Below are positions 26,151-34,256 of a stretch of 57,819 nucleotides of DNA, one piece after another (the first letter of the stretch is position 1; the number at the start of each line of letters is the position of its first letter). The notes under the pieces were generated by a model. The model was not told where the DNA came from, made no database searches, and was given only the letters and a program-made list of their open reading frames with translations. Both the position numbers and the translations under genes were made by a program. Source of the stretch: Caloramator fervidus (GTDB taxonomy: Bacteria > Bacillota > Clostridia > Clostridiales > Caloramatoraceae); contig NZ_FNUK01000011.1 in assembly GCF_900108045.1 (NCBI RefSeq), forward strand, positions 1-57,819, in the 5' to 3' direction.

Positions 26151-27164
26151 ATGGTTACTATAAAGGATGTTGCAGAAAAAGCAGGAGTTTCTCCGTCAAC
26201 GGTTTCAAGGGTTATTGCGGATAGTCCAAGGATTAGTGAAAAGACAAAGCAAAAGGTAAGGAAGGCTATGGAGGAGCTTGGATATCATCCTAATGCTATA
26301 GCTCAAAGTCTTGTAAATAGGACAACAAAAACTATAGGAATTGTTATGCCTCAATCTGCAGAAAGGGTTTTTTTAAATCCATTCTTTCCTGAGGCTTTAA
26401 GGGGTATTACAAAGTATGCCCATGAAAAGGAATATTGTATACTTCTTACTACGGGCAATACAGAAAAAGAACAGCTGGAGTCATTAAAATCTATAGTTTA
26501 TGGAGGAAGGGTCGATGGTCTTATACTAATGTATTCAAGGGTAAATGATGTTATTTTAAACGAGATAATAAAGCTTGACATACCTTTTTCTATGATAGGA
26601 AGGCCCTTTAATGGTGAAGAAATAAACTATGTTGATAATGATAATATAAAAGCTGCTTATGAGGCTACAAAGTTTTTAATAAATATGGGGCATAAGAGAA
26701 TAGGGCTTATAAATGGATCTTTAAATTTAGTTGTATCTTTGGATAGATTTGAAGGTTATAAAAGGGCTTTATTAGAAAACAACATAGATATTGATGAGAC
26801 TTTGCTAACTTCCAGTGATTTTGTTCAGCAGGGTGGATATGATTGCATGAAAATGTTATTATCTAGCAAAAATCTCCCAGAGGCTGTTCTTGTTACTGAT
26901 GACCTTATGGCTTTTGGAGCAATAAGAGCCATAAAGGAGGCAGGATATAGGGTTCCTGATGATATATCTATTTTAAGTTTTAACAATATACCCCTTTGTG
27001 AACATGCAACTCCTCCTTTAAGTTCCGTTGATATAAATGCTTATAAATTAGGTTTTGAAGCAGCAAGGATTGTTATAGATGAAATAAGGGGAAAAGATAA
27101 AAAACAAGCCGTTATAGTTGAGACAAAATTAATATCAAGGGAAAGCGTAATAAAAAAAGGCTGA
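26151..27164 (+). CDS. LacI-family transcriptional repressor
   Basis: 337 aa. N-terminal LacI HTH and hinge helix (VTIKDVAEKAGVSPSTVSRV ... ELGYHPNAIAQSL), then a periplasmic-binding-like effector domain (~60-337) with KTIGIVMPQ, NMGHKRIGLING and VLVTDDLMAFGA. It senses a sugar or derivative. It lies 8 bp after the PucR-type gene in the ATPase operon, and so may control sugar import. The remnant at 20891-21134 is from a separate LacI gene. Confidence 0.9.
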   Translation: MVTIKDVAEKAGVSPSTVSRVIADSPRISEKTKQKVRKAMEELGYHPNAIAQSLVNRTTKTIGIVMPQSAERVFLNPFFPEALRGITKYAHEKEYCILLTTGNTEKEQLESLKSIVYGGRVDGLILMYSRVNDVILNEIIKLDIPFSMIGRPFNGEEINYVDNDNIKAAYEATKFLINMGHKRIGLINGSLNLVVSLDRFEGYKRALLENNIDIDETLLTSSDFVQQGGYDCMKMLLSSKNLPEAVLVTDDLMAFGAIRAIKEAGYRVPDDISILSFNNIPLCEHATPPLSSVDINAYKLGFEAARIVIDEIRGKDKKQAVIVETKLISRESVIKKG

Positions 27165-27180
27165 AAAATCAGCCTTTATA
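27156..27180. terminator. Shared terminator, lacI / methyltransferase
   Basis: AAAGGCTGA/TCAGCCTTT (27156-27164/27169-27177) with an AAAA loop, between convergent genes; the lacI stop is in the stem. Confidence 0.85.
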
Positions 27181-28348
27181 TTATTTGTAGGATCAAGAAT
27201 TTTAAATATAAAGTTTCACCTGAGTTCCAAAGGATTGGATGGTCCTTAGATTGTGTTCTATATTCAACCTGTCTTATTGTTTTTTTAGCATCATGGGCAG
27301 CATCTAGGATAACCTCATAGAAAAGTTCAGGAGTCATATGATGGGAGCATGAAGCTGTAACTAAAAATCCTCCAGGTTTTAAAAGCTTCATAGCCCTTAG
27401 ATTGATTTCTTTATATCCTTTTATTGCATTTTCCACTGTTTGTTTGCTTTTTGTAAAGGCAGGAGGGTCTAATATTACTACATCAAATTTTTTACCTTCC
27501 TTAGACCATGGTTTTAAAACGTCAAAGGCATTGTGAACTTCAAATTTACATATGTTTTCAAATCCATTTAATTTAGCATTCTTTCTTGCAAATTCTACTG
27601 CATGTTCTGATATATCTATCCCTAAAACGCTCTTTGCTCCATATCTTGCAGCATGAAGAGAAAAGGAACCTGTATGGCAGAAACAATCTAAAACATCTGC
27701 ACCTTTTACTATATCTTTAATAGCTGCTCTGTTTTCTTTTTGATCTAAGAAATACCCTGTTTTTTGACCATTTTCTATATCTACATAAAATCTTACTCCG
27801 TTTTCTTCGGTTATGATGGTTGTATCAAAGGGTTCTGTTAAAAAACCTTTTATTTGAGGAAGTCCCTCCAGTTCCCTTACCTGAACATCATTTCTTTCGT
27901 ATATTCCCTTTGGATTAAATATCTCTTTTAAGACTTTAACTATGGTATTTTTCCATTTATCTATTCCAAGAGCAAGGGTTTGAATAACAAGATAGTCGCT
28001 ATATTTATCAACTATTAAAGCAGGAAGAAAATCAGCTTCTGCAAATACTACTCTACAGCAAGTTGTTTCAATAACTTTTCTTCTATAATTCCATGCATCG
28101 AGTATTCTTTTTCTAAAAAATTCCTCATTTATTTCTTCATCCTTATTTCTTGTAAGAATTCTTATGGTTATTTGAGATTTTGTGTTTATATATCCTTTGC
28201 CTATGAATTTCCCTTTGTAATTATAAATTTCAACTATATCTCCGTTTTCAAAATCTCCATCTATTTTTTCTATTTCTCCTGAAAATATCCAAGGATGCCC
28301 CATTTCTGCTCTTAAGCCTTTTTTGTATTTTAGGTAAACTTTTGCCAT
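27176..28348 (-). CDS. RlmI-like class I rRNA (cytosine) methyltransferase
   Basis: 390 aa, COG1092 type. N-terminal PUA domain (KGLRAEMGHPWIFSGEIEKI ~8-27), then a central EEHEA-like region and a Rossmann SAM-binding domain (VLDCFCHTGSFSLHAARYGA). The catalytic loop DPPAFTKSK and CSHHM follow. The family (RlmI, RlmK/L-C) makes m5C or m7G in 23S rRNA; the exact target is not determinable. It follows the PilZ gene by 2 bp: the PilZ stop sits between GGAGG and this ATG, so coupling is likely. Confidence 0.88.
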   Translation of the reverse strand: MAKVYLKYKKGLRAEMGHPWIFSGEIEKIDGDFENGDIVEIYNYKGKFIGKGYINTKSQITIRILTRNKDEEINEEFFRKRILDAWNYRRKVIETTCCRVVFAEADFLPALIVDKYSDYLVIQTLALGIDKWKNTIVKVLKEIFNPKGIYERNDVQVRELEGLPQIKGFLTEPFDTTIITEENGVRFYVDIENGQKTGYFLDQKENRAAIKDIVKGADVLDCFCHTGSFSLHAARYGAKSVLGIDISEHAVEFARKNAKLNGFENICKFEVHNAFDVLKPWSKEGKKFDVVILDPPAFTKSKQTVENAIKGYKEINLRAMKLLKPGGFLVTASCSHHMTPELFYEVILDAAHDAKKTIRQVEYRTQSKDHPILWNSGETLYLKFLILQII

Positions 28349-28350
28349 GT

Positions 28351-28707
28351 TCACTCCTCCATTTTTTTGTGTTTTTCAACAAAATTTCTTAAAATTAGCA
28401 TCTCTTCTGATTTAAGGGCTATAAACTCACTACCTGCGGTATATTCTCCGTTTTCACATTTTGTCCATATGATTTTAACTAAGACTTTAAAGGGAATGTT
28501 GTCTTCTATTCTAAAATAAAATGATAAAAAACTGTCCTTTGGTATAAAAAAGTTTGACTTTAAACATATGCCTGTTTCTGAAACATCGCAAACATGAAGT
28601 TTTATATTTTCATCAAAGAAGGTTTTGTTTTCATTATTGTAAATTATAGTGGGATAAAGTATTTCACAGTCCATTTTTACCCTTTCAAATTTTCTTCTTT
28701 CAATCAT
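28351..28707 (-). CDS. PilZ-domain c-di-GMP-binding protein
   Basis: 118-aa single-domain PilZ protein. The N-terminal arginine motif is RRKFERVKMDC and the second ligand motif DVSETGICLK (D/NxSxxG), the two elements that clamp c-di-GMP. It probably acts as an effector through a partner. It shares an operon with the methyltransferase. A GGDEF/EAL protein lies 8 kb away. Confidence 0.85.
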   Translation of the reverse strand: MIERRKFERVKMDCEILYPTIIYNNENKTFFDENIKLHVCDVSETGICLKSNFFIPKDSFLSFYFRIEDNIPFKVLVKIIWTKCENGEYTAGSEFIALKSEEMLILRNFVEKHKKMEE

Positions 28708-28807
28708 TGAACCACCCCAATCCTATCTATATTTTAATTATACATTACAAACAATATACATTAAATATAAAAAAATGTAAAAAATAAAAATAGAATGGAG
28801 GGATTTT

Positions 28808-29134
28808 ATGAGGAACTATTTAGGAGTAAAAACTTTTTTTATCATGCTTGCGGTAGATATATTAATTGTTCTTTTAACCTTCTTTTTGTTTTCAAAGCTT
28901 ATCTCAGGGGAAAAAAGGCATAAAATTTGGGAAAAATATATAAGTTCTTTTTCAAAGTTTGTTATTTATCTTTTTTTAGTTACAGTTATAATAAATTCAA
29001 TAACAGCCTTAATAGTCTACTCTTTAAGATATCAAAAATACTTAAATTATATTGCCCCGGCAGTTCAATCAGTTCTTATAGGGTTTATTGCTTCATGTGT
29101 TCCAAGGCGTGGTGTGGAGGAAAAAAAGTCTTAA
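28808..29134 (+). CDS. Unrecognised small membrane protein
   Basis: 108 aa with three hydrophobic helices (~8-30, 45-70, 78-96) and a charged C-terminal tail ending RRGVEEKKS. AATGGAGGGATTTTATG is a strong ribosome site. A single gene between PilZ (divergent) and a terminator. No family or function is recognised. Confidence 0.65.
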   Translation: MRNYLGVKTFFIMLAVDILIVLLTFFLFSKLISGEKRHKIWEKYISSFSKFVIYLFLVTVIINSITALIVYSLRYQKYLNYIAPAVQSVLIGFIASCVPRRGVEEKKS

Positions 29135-29142
29135 GTTTAAGT

Positions 29143-29183
29143 CCCATGAAGGATTTATGTGTTTAATCCTTTCATGGGTTTTT
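29143..29183 (+). terminator. Intrinsic terminator
   Basis: Thirteen-base-pair stem 29143-29155/29165-29178 with one bulged T and a T-run, after the small membrane protein. Confidence 0.85.
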
Positions 29184-29309
29184 ATAATATGATTTTATTG
29201 TATTGATTTAGTCTATTTGATTAAAAAAGCGTCCGCACACTCGTGACTTTAGTCATGAGTAAGGACGCTTTAGTAACAACATATGTTATAATAATTATGA
29301 GGTGAAAAT

Positions 29310-29417
29310 ATGGCTAATGTTTATCATGGTAGAGGTTATGTATATTCTGTACAATATCACATAGTTTGGTGCGTTAAATATAGACATAAAATTATAACAG
29401 ACAAAATAGAAAAGTAG
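29310..29417 (+). pseudogene. Truncated TnpA (IS200-type Y1 transposase)
   Basis: Encodes 35 residues, including [20 protein letters not shown], the N-terminus of Y1 HUH transposases, then stops with TAG. The HUH pair and catalytic Tyr that lie further on are missing. GAGGTGAAAAT precedes the ATG, so a peptide may be made, but not an active transposase. TnpB begins 8 bp after. Confidence 0.85.
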
Positions 29418-29425
29418 GTGTAAAT

Positions 29426-30577
29426 ATGGAAAAAGCTTTTAAATTTAGGCTTTATCCTAATAAACAGCAAATAGAGCTTATAAATAAAACCTTTGGTTGT
29501 GTTAGGTTTGTATATAACTATTATCTTGCAAAACGAGAAGAAATATATAAAACTAAAGGGATAACATTTAATTATAAAGATTGTTCTGCTGACTTAACTA
29601 AACTTAAACAAACTAATACATGGTTAAAAGAAGTAGATAAGTTTGCACTTCAAAATTCGCTCAAGGACTTAGACAAAGCATTTAAGAATTTTTTTGAAGG
29701 CAGAGCAAATTATCCAAAGTTTAAGTCAAAGAAATGTAAATATCAAAGCTATAGAACAACATTTACAAATAACAACATTGAAATTAAAGGAAACAAAATC
29801 AAACTACCCAAATTAGGCTGGGTAAAGTTTGTAAAATCAAGGGAAGTAGAAGGTAAAATACTAAACGCAACTATAAGTAGAACTCCAACAGGGAAATATT
29901 TTGTTTCAATTTGTTGCAGGATAGAAAAAACTATAGAAAAGCCTAAAACTAGCAAAGTAATAGGTATAGATTTAGGAGTAAAGTATTTTCTTATAGATAG
30001 TGAAGGTAACAAAATATCCAATCCTAAACATCTTACAAAGTTAGAAAAAAGACTTATTAAGGAACAGAGAAAGCTCTCTAAAAAACAAGTAGGTAGTAAC
30101 AACTTTAAGAAACAAGCTAAGAAAATAGCCAAAATACATGAAAAGATAAAAAACCAAAGGGAAGATTTTTTGCAAAAGCTGTCCTCTAAAATTATAAACG
30201 AAAACCAAGTTATAATTTTAGAGGACTTAAAGGTTAAGAATATGTTAAGAAATAACAAACTATCCAAGTCCATATCAGATGTAGCATGGTCAAAATTTGT
30301 GAATATGTTAGAATACAAGGCATTATGGTATGGAAGAACAATAGTAAAAGTAGATATGTTTTATCCATCGAGTCAAATATGTAGTGTATGTGGTTATAAA
30401 AATGAAGAAGTAAAAAAACTAAACATAAGGGAGTGGGAATGTCCAATATGTAGGACAGTCCACGATAGGGATGTAAATGCAAGCAAAAATATATTAAAAG
30501 AAGGTAGGCATAGCATAAGTAAAAACAGTAGGGTAGGGACTACCCGAATTAACGCCTGTGGAGATAGTAGGGTATAA
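29426..30577 (+). CDS. tnpB: TnpB RNA-guided endonuclease (IS605 OrfB)
   Basis: 383 aa, normal length. The RuvC-like residues are Asp182 (GIDLG), Glu266 (ILEDL) and Asp347/Asp349 (HDRDVNAS). A four-Cys zinc ribbon (CSVCG ... CPIC) lies between the last two. N-terminal [19 protein letters not shown] is the usual OrfB start. TnpB cuts DNA guided by an RNA from the element's right end and so maintains the element. All catalytic residues appear present, so it could be active while the local TnpA is dead. AGGTG precedes the ATG. Confidence 0.93.
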   Translation: MEKAFKFRLYPNKQQIELINKTFGCVRFVYNYYLAKREEIYKTKGITFNYKDCSADLTKLKQTNTWLKEVDKFALQNSLKDLDKAFKNFFEGRANYPKFKSKKCKYQSYRTTFTNNNIEIKGNKIKLPKLGWVKFVKSREVEGKILNATISRTPTGKYFVSICCRIEKTIEKPKTSKVIGIDLGVKYFLIDSEGNKISNPKHLTKLEKRLIKEQRKLSKKQVGSNNFKKQAKKIAKIHEKIKNQREDFLQKLSSKIINENQVIILEDLKVKNMLRNNKLSKSISDVAWSKFVNMLEYKALWYGRTIVKVDMFYPSSQICSVCGYKNEEVKKLNIREWECPICRTVHDRDVNASKNILKEGRHSISKNSRVGTTRINACGDSRV

Positions 30578-30643
30578 GGTCGATGAAGCAGGAATCCCGC
30601 GACTTTAGTCGTGGGAGGTTCAAATAATTTTAAAAGAAAGGGG
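30578..30643 (+). ncRNA. Predicted omega-RNA 3' end and guide
   Basis: In IS605 elements the TnpB guide RNA comes from the 3' end of tnpB through the right-end hairpin, and its guide is the flanking DNA. Here the right-end hairpin is 30596-30615 and the guide would start at 30624. Predicted from family knowledge; no separate promoter is visible. Confidence 0.55.
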
Positions 30644-30651
30644 AAAGGTGT

Positions 30652-31284
30652 ATGAAGGTTATTGCCTTTAATGGGAGTCCGAGAAAGGAAGGAAATACAT
30701 ATAATGCTATAAAAATTGTAGCAGGTGAACTTGAAAAGGATGGAATAGAAGTTGAAATAGTCCATGTTGGAGATAAAATTATAAGAGGCTGTATGGCCTG
30801 TGGGATGTGCTACAAAAATAAAAATGAAAGATGTATAGTGGATGATGAGGTAAATGAATGGATCCAAAGGATAAAAAATGCTGATGGGATAATTTTAGGT
30901 TCACCAGTTCACTATTCAGGTATTGCAGCAACCATGAAAGCCTTTTTAGATAGAGCCTTTTATGTTGCATCAGCAAATGGAGGGCTTTTTAGGCATAAAG
31001 TAGGAGCTTCAATAGTTGTTGTAAGACGTTCAGGTGGGGTTACAGCCTTTCAACAGCTTAATAATTATCTTCTTTATTCAGAAATGCTCATTCCAACGAC
31101 AAACTATTGGAATGTAATTCATGGTGCAAAGCCAGGAGAAGTTTATCAAGATGAAGAGGGAGTTCAAATAATGAGGGTCCTTGGCAAAAACATGGCATGG
31201 CTTTTGAAATTAAAAAAGAATGGAGAAGGTGTAGTCCTTGAGCCTGAAAAGGAGAAAAAGATTTTCACTAATTTTATTCGTTGA
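30652..31284 (+). CDS. Flavodoxin-fold NAD(P)H:FMN reductase / iron-sulfur flavoprotein-like
   Basis: 210 aa. The FMN phosphate loop is FNGSPRKEGNT at the N-terminus, followed by GSPVHYSGIAATMKAFLDR. A Cys-rich stretch RGCMACGMCYKNKNERC resembles the cluster or redox Cys of iron-sulfur flavoproteins (Isf). It would shuttle electrons in the cytoplasm. Upstream is the IS605 element, which appears to have split this gene's promoter. AAAGGGGAAAGGTGT is the ribosome site. Confidence 0.85.
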   Translation: MKVIAFNGSPRKEGNTYNAIKIVAGELEKDGIEVEIVHVGDKIIRGCMACGMCYKNKNERCIVDDEVNEWIQRIKNADGIILGSPVHYSGIAATMKAFLDRAFYVASANGGLFRHKVGASIVVVRRSGGVTAFQQLNNYLLYSEMLIPTTNYWNVIHGAKPGEVYQDEEGVQIMRVLGKNMAWLLKLKKNGEGVVLEPEKEKKIFTNFIR

Positions 31285-31317
31285 AACTAAATGGGCAAAA
31301 ATTCCACAAAAAAATAC

Positions 31318-31346
31318 TTGAAAAAATAAAAAAAATGTTTTATAAT
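31318..31346 (+). promoter_or_regulatory. Promoter of tRNA-Pro
   Basis: TTGAAA (31318-31323), 17-bp spacer, TATAAT (31341-31346), 15 bp before the tRNA. Confidence 0.7.
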
Positions 31347-31361
31347 TAACTACGTAAACAG

Positions 31362-31437
<76 letters not shown>

Positions 31438-31438
31438 T

Positions 31439-31468
31439 AGGTTTAGCCATAAGGCTAAACCTTATTTT
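31439..31468 (+). terminator. Terminator between the two tRNA-Pro genes
   Basis: Ten-base-pair stem 31439-31448/31453-31462 followed by a T-rich tail. Confidence 0.8.
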
Positions 31469-31492
31469 ATAACTATAAAAGGAAAAATTTTC

Positions 31493-31568
31493 CGGGGCGT
31501 AGCGCAGCTGGTAGCGCATATGGTTCGGGACCATAGGGTCGCAGGTTCGAGTCCTGTCGCCCCGACCA
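31493..31568 (+). tRNA. tRNA-Pro (anticodon CGG)
   Basis: 76 nt with encoded CCA. Acceptor CGGGGCG/CGCCCCG; anticodon loop TTCGGGA with CGG at 31526-31528. Similar to the upstream tRNA-Pro, likely an old duplication. Confidence 0.96.
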
Positions 31569-31570
31569 AG

Positions 31571-31608
31571 TAGGCCTGTGGCTTTGTAGTCTACGGGTCT
31601 ATTTTTTT
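31571..31608 (+). terminator. Terminator after tRNA-Pro (CGG)
   Basis: Imperfect stem 31571-31583/31589-31601 with several G-U pairs, then seven T. Confidence 0.65.
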
Positions 31609-31648
31609 ACTTTGAATTAGCAATGGATAAAAAGTGTGGGGTGGTAAT

Positions 31649-32404
31649 ATGAATTATAAAAGAGTGGCAATTATAACGGGTGGAGGTCAAGGAATTGGAA
31701 AAGGTATAGCTAAAAGATTATTAAAAGAAGATTATAACATCATAATTGCTGAAATAGATAAAGAGGCAGGAGAAGAAACTGAGGAAGAATTAAGGGCATT
31801 AGGCAACATAAAATTTATTCACTGCGATGTATCTAAAGAGGATGACGTTAAAAAACTTGTTGAAGAAACGGTAAGACTTTTTGGTGGAATTGATGTTTTA
31901 ATAAACAATGCTGCAATTTCAATAAATAAGCCTATAACAGAACTTAGCCTTGATGAGTGGAATAGGGTAATTGGAGTGAACTTGACGGGTGCATTTTTAT
32001 GTTCAAAATATTGTTCATCCTACATAAAAGAAAGAAAAGGCTCTATAATTAACATAGCCTCAACAAGGGCCTTCATGTCGGAACCTAACACTGAGGCTTA
32101 TTCAGCATCAAAGGGGGGAGTATTTGCCCTAACCCATGCTCTTGCCATAAGCCTTGGTCCTGATGTCAGGGTAAATTGCATAAGTCCAGGATGGATTGAA
32201 GTTAGTCACCTTAAGAAACAAAGGCAAAGATGTATAGCAAATTTAACGGAAATGGACCACAAGCAACATCCAGCAGGAAGAGTTGGTAACGAAGATGATA
32301 TAGCATCGTTAGTTTTATTTTTAATAGATCCACAAAATTCCTTCATAACAGGTGCAAATTTTATAGTTGATGGAGGTATGACAAGGAAGATGATTTATAT
32401 TTAG
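31649..32404 (+). CDS. SDR-family oxidoreductase
   Basis: 251 aa, classical short-chain dehydrogenase. Cofactor motif TGGGQGIG near the N-terminus, NNAA, then catalytic Ser in IINIAST and Tyr-Lys in AYSASKGG, and the C-terminal TGANFIVDGGM. The acidic residue after beta-2 (AEID) suggests NAD preference. The substrate cannot be named. The ATG at 31649 follows GGGGTGGTAAT; an upstream GTG at 31634 is less likely. Confidence 0.88.
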   Translation: MNYKRVAIITGGGQGIGKGIAKRLLKEDYNIIIAEIDKEAGEETEEELRALGNIKFIHCDVSKEDDVKKLVEETVRLFGGIDVLINNAAISINKPITELSLDEWNRVIGVNLTGAFLCSKYCSSYIKERKGSIINIASTRAFMSEPNTEAYSASKGGVFALTHALAISLGPDVRVNCISPGWIEVSHLKKQRQRCIANLTEMDHKQHPAGRVGNEDDIASLVLFLIDPQNSFITGANFIVDGGMTRKMIYI

Positions 32405-32428
32405 AAAGTTTTTTCGTAAATGTTATGT

Positions 32429-32457
32429 TTGACAACATTGAGTATAAATATTATAAT
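32429..32457 (+). promoter_or_regulatory. Consensus promoter of T-box-asnS
   Basis: TTGACA (32429-32434), 17-bp spacer, TATAAT (32452-32457): perfect sigma-A consensus in both boxes. Transcription would start about 20 bp before T-box stem I. Confidence 0.85.
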
Positions 32458-32485
32458 TATAAATTAAACAAATATTAAAAAACTA

Positions 32486-32714
32486 TGATGGGAAGAGTAG
32501 ATATGGGACGTAGTTACAGCGAGTCGGTGCTGGTGGGAGACCGATACGAAGCCCATATTGAAGAACATCCCGGAGTTTCTTACCGAAATCTAAAGAGAGT
32601 AGGCTAAGACGTGTCTGGAGCGTTATATCCAGGTAAAAGGGGCCTTTTTGGCAACTTGGGTGGCACCGCGGAAGGGAAAGCCTTTCGTCCCATTAGGGAT
32701 GAAAGGCTTTTAAT
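32486..32714 (+). ncRNA. T-box riboswitch, Asn specifier
   Basis: Stem I spans 32487-32571, with base GATGGG/CATCCC and inner helix ATATGGG/CCCATAT. The AGCGAGTCGGTGCTGGTGGG region matches the distal stem I. The specifier codon is AAC at 32564-32566, fitting asparagine. The T-box sequence GGGTGGCACCGCGG is at 32658-32671. The terminator stem is 32677-32691/32696-32710. Uncharged tRNA-Asn should stabilise the antiterminator and allow asnS expression. Confidence 0.95.
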
Positions 32715-32733
32715 TATATAAAGGAGGGATACT

Positions 32734-34125
32734 ATGGTTACTGTTGAAGTTAAACAGCTTTATAGAGAAACAAATAAGTATTTAAACCAAAACATAAGGG
32801 TTAGTGGTTGGGTAAGAACCATAAGAAGTTCTAAAAGTTTTGGTTTTATTGAGTTGAATGATGGAACCTTCTTAAAAAACTTGCAAGTAGTTTTTGATGA
32901 AAAACTTGATAATTTTAAAGAGATAGAAAAGCTTCCTATAAGCTCATCAATAACTGTTGAAGGTAAATTGATTGAGACCCCAACAGCAAAACAACCTTTT
33001 GAAGTTCATGCTGATAAGATAATAATTGAGGGGTATTCCCATTCGGATTATCCACTTCAAAAGAAGAGACATACTTTTGAGTATTTAAGAACAATAGCTC
33101 ATTTAAGACCAAGAAGCAACACATTTTCAGCAGTATTTAGAGTAAGATCAGTTGCTGCTTATGCTATCCATAAGTTCTTCCAAGAAAGAGGATTTGTATA
33201 TGTTCATACTCCAATAATTACAGGAAGCGACTGCGAAGGCGCCGGTCAAATGTTTAGGGTAACAACCCTTGACCTTAACAATCTTCCAAGAAAAGAAGAT
33301 GGCACAGTTGATTTTTCACAGGACTTTTTTGGAAGAGAAACTAATCTTACAGTAAGCGGACAACTTGAGGCAGAGGTTTATGCCCTTGCTTTTAAGAAGG
33401 TTTATACCTTTGGGCCAACTTTTAGGGCAGAAAATTCAAATACTCCAAGACATGCTTCAGAGTTTTGGATGATAGAACCAGAGATTGCTTTTGCAGATCT
33501 TAACGATTATATGGATCTTGCTGAAGAAATGATAAAATATATAATAACTTATGTTATGGAAAACTGTCCAGAAGAGATGGAATTTTTCAATAATTTTATA
33601 GATAATACGTTGCTTGATAGACTAAACAATGTTGTAAATTCAAAGTTTGAAAGAATAACCTATACGGAAGCTATAGAACTTTTAAAGAAATCAGGAGAAA
33701 ATTTCCAATTTCCTGTTGAGTGGGGATGCGATCTTCAAACAGAACATGAAAGATATATAACAGAAAAAATATTTAAAAAGCCTGTATTTGTTACAAATTA
33801 TCCAAAGGACATAAAGGCCTTTTATATGAGACTTAATGATGATGGAAAGACGGTTGCTGCTGCAGACCTTTTAGTTCCTGGTGTTGGTGAGATAATAGGA
33901 GGAAGTCAAAGAGAAGAAAGATATGATGTTTTATTAAATAGAATAAGAGAACTTGGAATGAAGGAAGAGGATTACTGGTGGTATTTAGAGCTTAGAAAAT
34001 ATGGTGGAACAAAACATTCTGGTTTTGGACTTGGCTTTGAAAGAATGATAATGTATTTAACAGGCATGAGCAACATAAGGGATGTAATACCATTCCCAAG
34101 AACACCAAGAAATGCAGAATTTTAG
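32734..34125 (+). CDS. asnS: Asparaginyl-tRNA synthetase
   Basis: Charges tRNA-Asn with asparagine. 463 aa, normal length. N-terminal OB-fold anticodon-binding domain (~1-105, [20 protein letters not shown]), then the class II catalytic domain: motif 2 [21 protein letters not shown] and motif 3 [15 protein letters not shown]. It is regulated by the upstream Asn T-box. AAGGAGGGATACT precedes the ATG. Monocistronic with a strong terminator. Confidence 0.97.
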   Translation: MVTVEVKQLYRETNKYLNQNIRVSGWVRTIRSSKSFGFIELNDGTFLKNLQVVFDEKLDNFKEIEKLPISSSITVEGKLIETPTAKQPFEVHADKIIIEGYSHSDYPLQKKRHTFEYLRTIAHLRPRSNTFSAVFRVRSVAAYAIHKFFQERGFVYVHTPIITGSDCEGAGQMFRVTTLDLNNLPRKEDGTVDFSQDFFGRETNLTVSGQLEAEVYALAFKKVYTFGPTFRAENSNTPRHASEFWMIEPEIAFADLNDYMDLAEEMIKYIITYVMENCPEEMEFFNNFIDNTLLDRLNNVVNSKFERITYTEAIELLKKSGENFQFPVEWGCDLQTEHERYITEKIFKKPVFVTNYPKDIKAFYMRLNDDGKTVAAADLLVPGVGEIIGGSQREERYDVLLNRIRELGMKEEDYWWYLELRKYGGTKHSGFGLGFERMIMYLTGMSNIRDVIPFPRTPRNAEF

Positions 34126-34130
34126 TTAAT

Positions 34131-34174
34131 AAAAGCACTTTTTAGATGTTTACATCTAAAAAGTGCTTTTATTT
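34131..34174 (+). terminator. Strong terminator after asnS
   Basis: Perfect 19-bp stem 34131-34149/34152-34170 with a 2-nt loop, then a T-rich tail. Confidence 0.9.
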
Positions 34175-34256
34175 CATGCGAACTTGAATATAATGGAAAA
34201 AAGGTGTAAAATAAAATTAAACATGTGCACAAAATGTGCAAATAGGAGGGGTTGGG

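Larger units (their letters stand above)
29222..30623 (+). mobile_element. IS200/IS605-family element, tnpA truncated
   Basis: About 1.4 kb. The left end after TTGAT (29217-29221) has a hairpin with outer stem 29227-29234/29263-29270 and inner stem 29239-29248/29251-29260. The right end has hairpin 30596-30604/30607-30615 and finishes with TTCAA. Left and right share the GACTTTAGTC apex. Subterminal hairpins, a TTGAT flank and no target duplication are typical of single-strand transposing IS605-type elements. It carries a tnpA fragment and a complete tnpB. The flanks show that it lies inside a promoter. Confidence 0.85.

Noticed and set aside
29749-30318. 189-codon minus frame within tnpB
   Set aside because: Antisense shadow; the plus strand has full TnpB motifs and a ribosome site.
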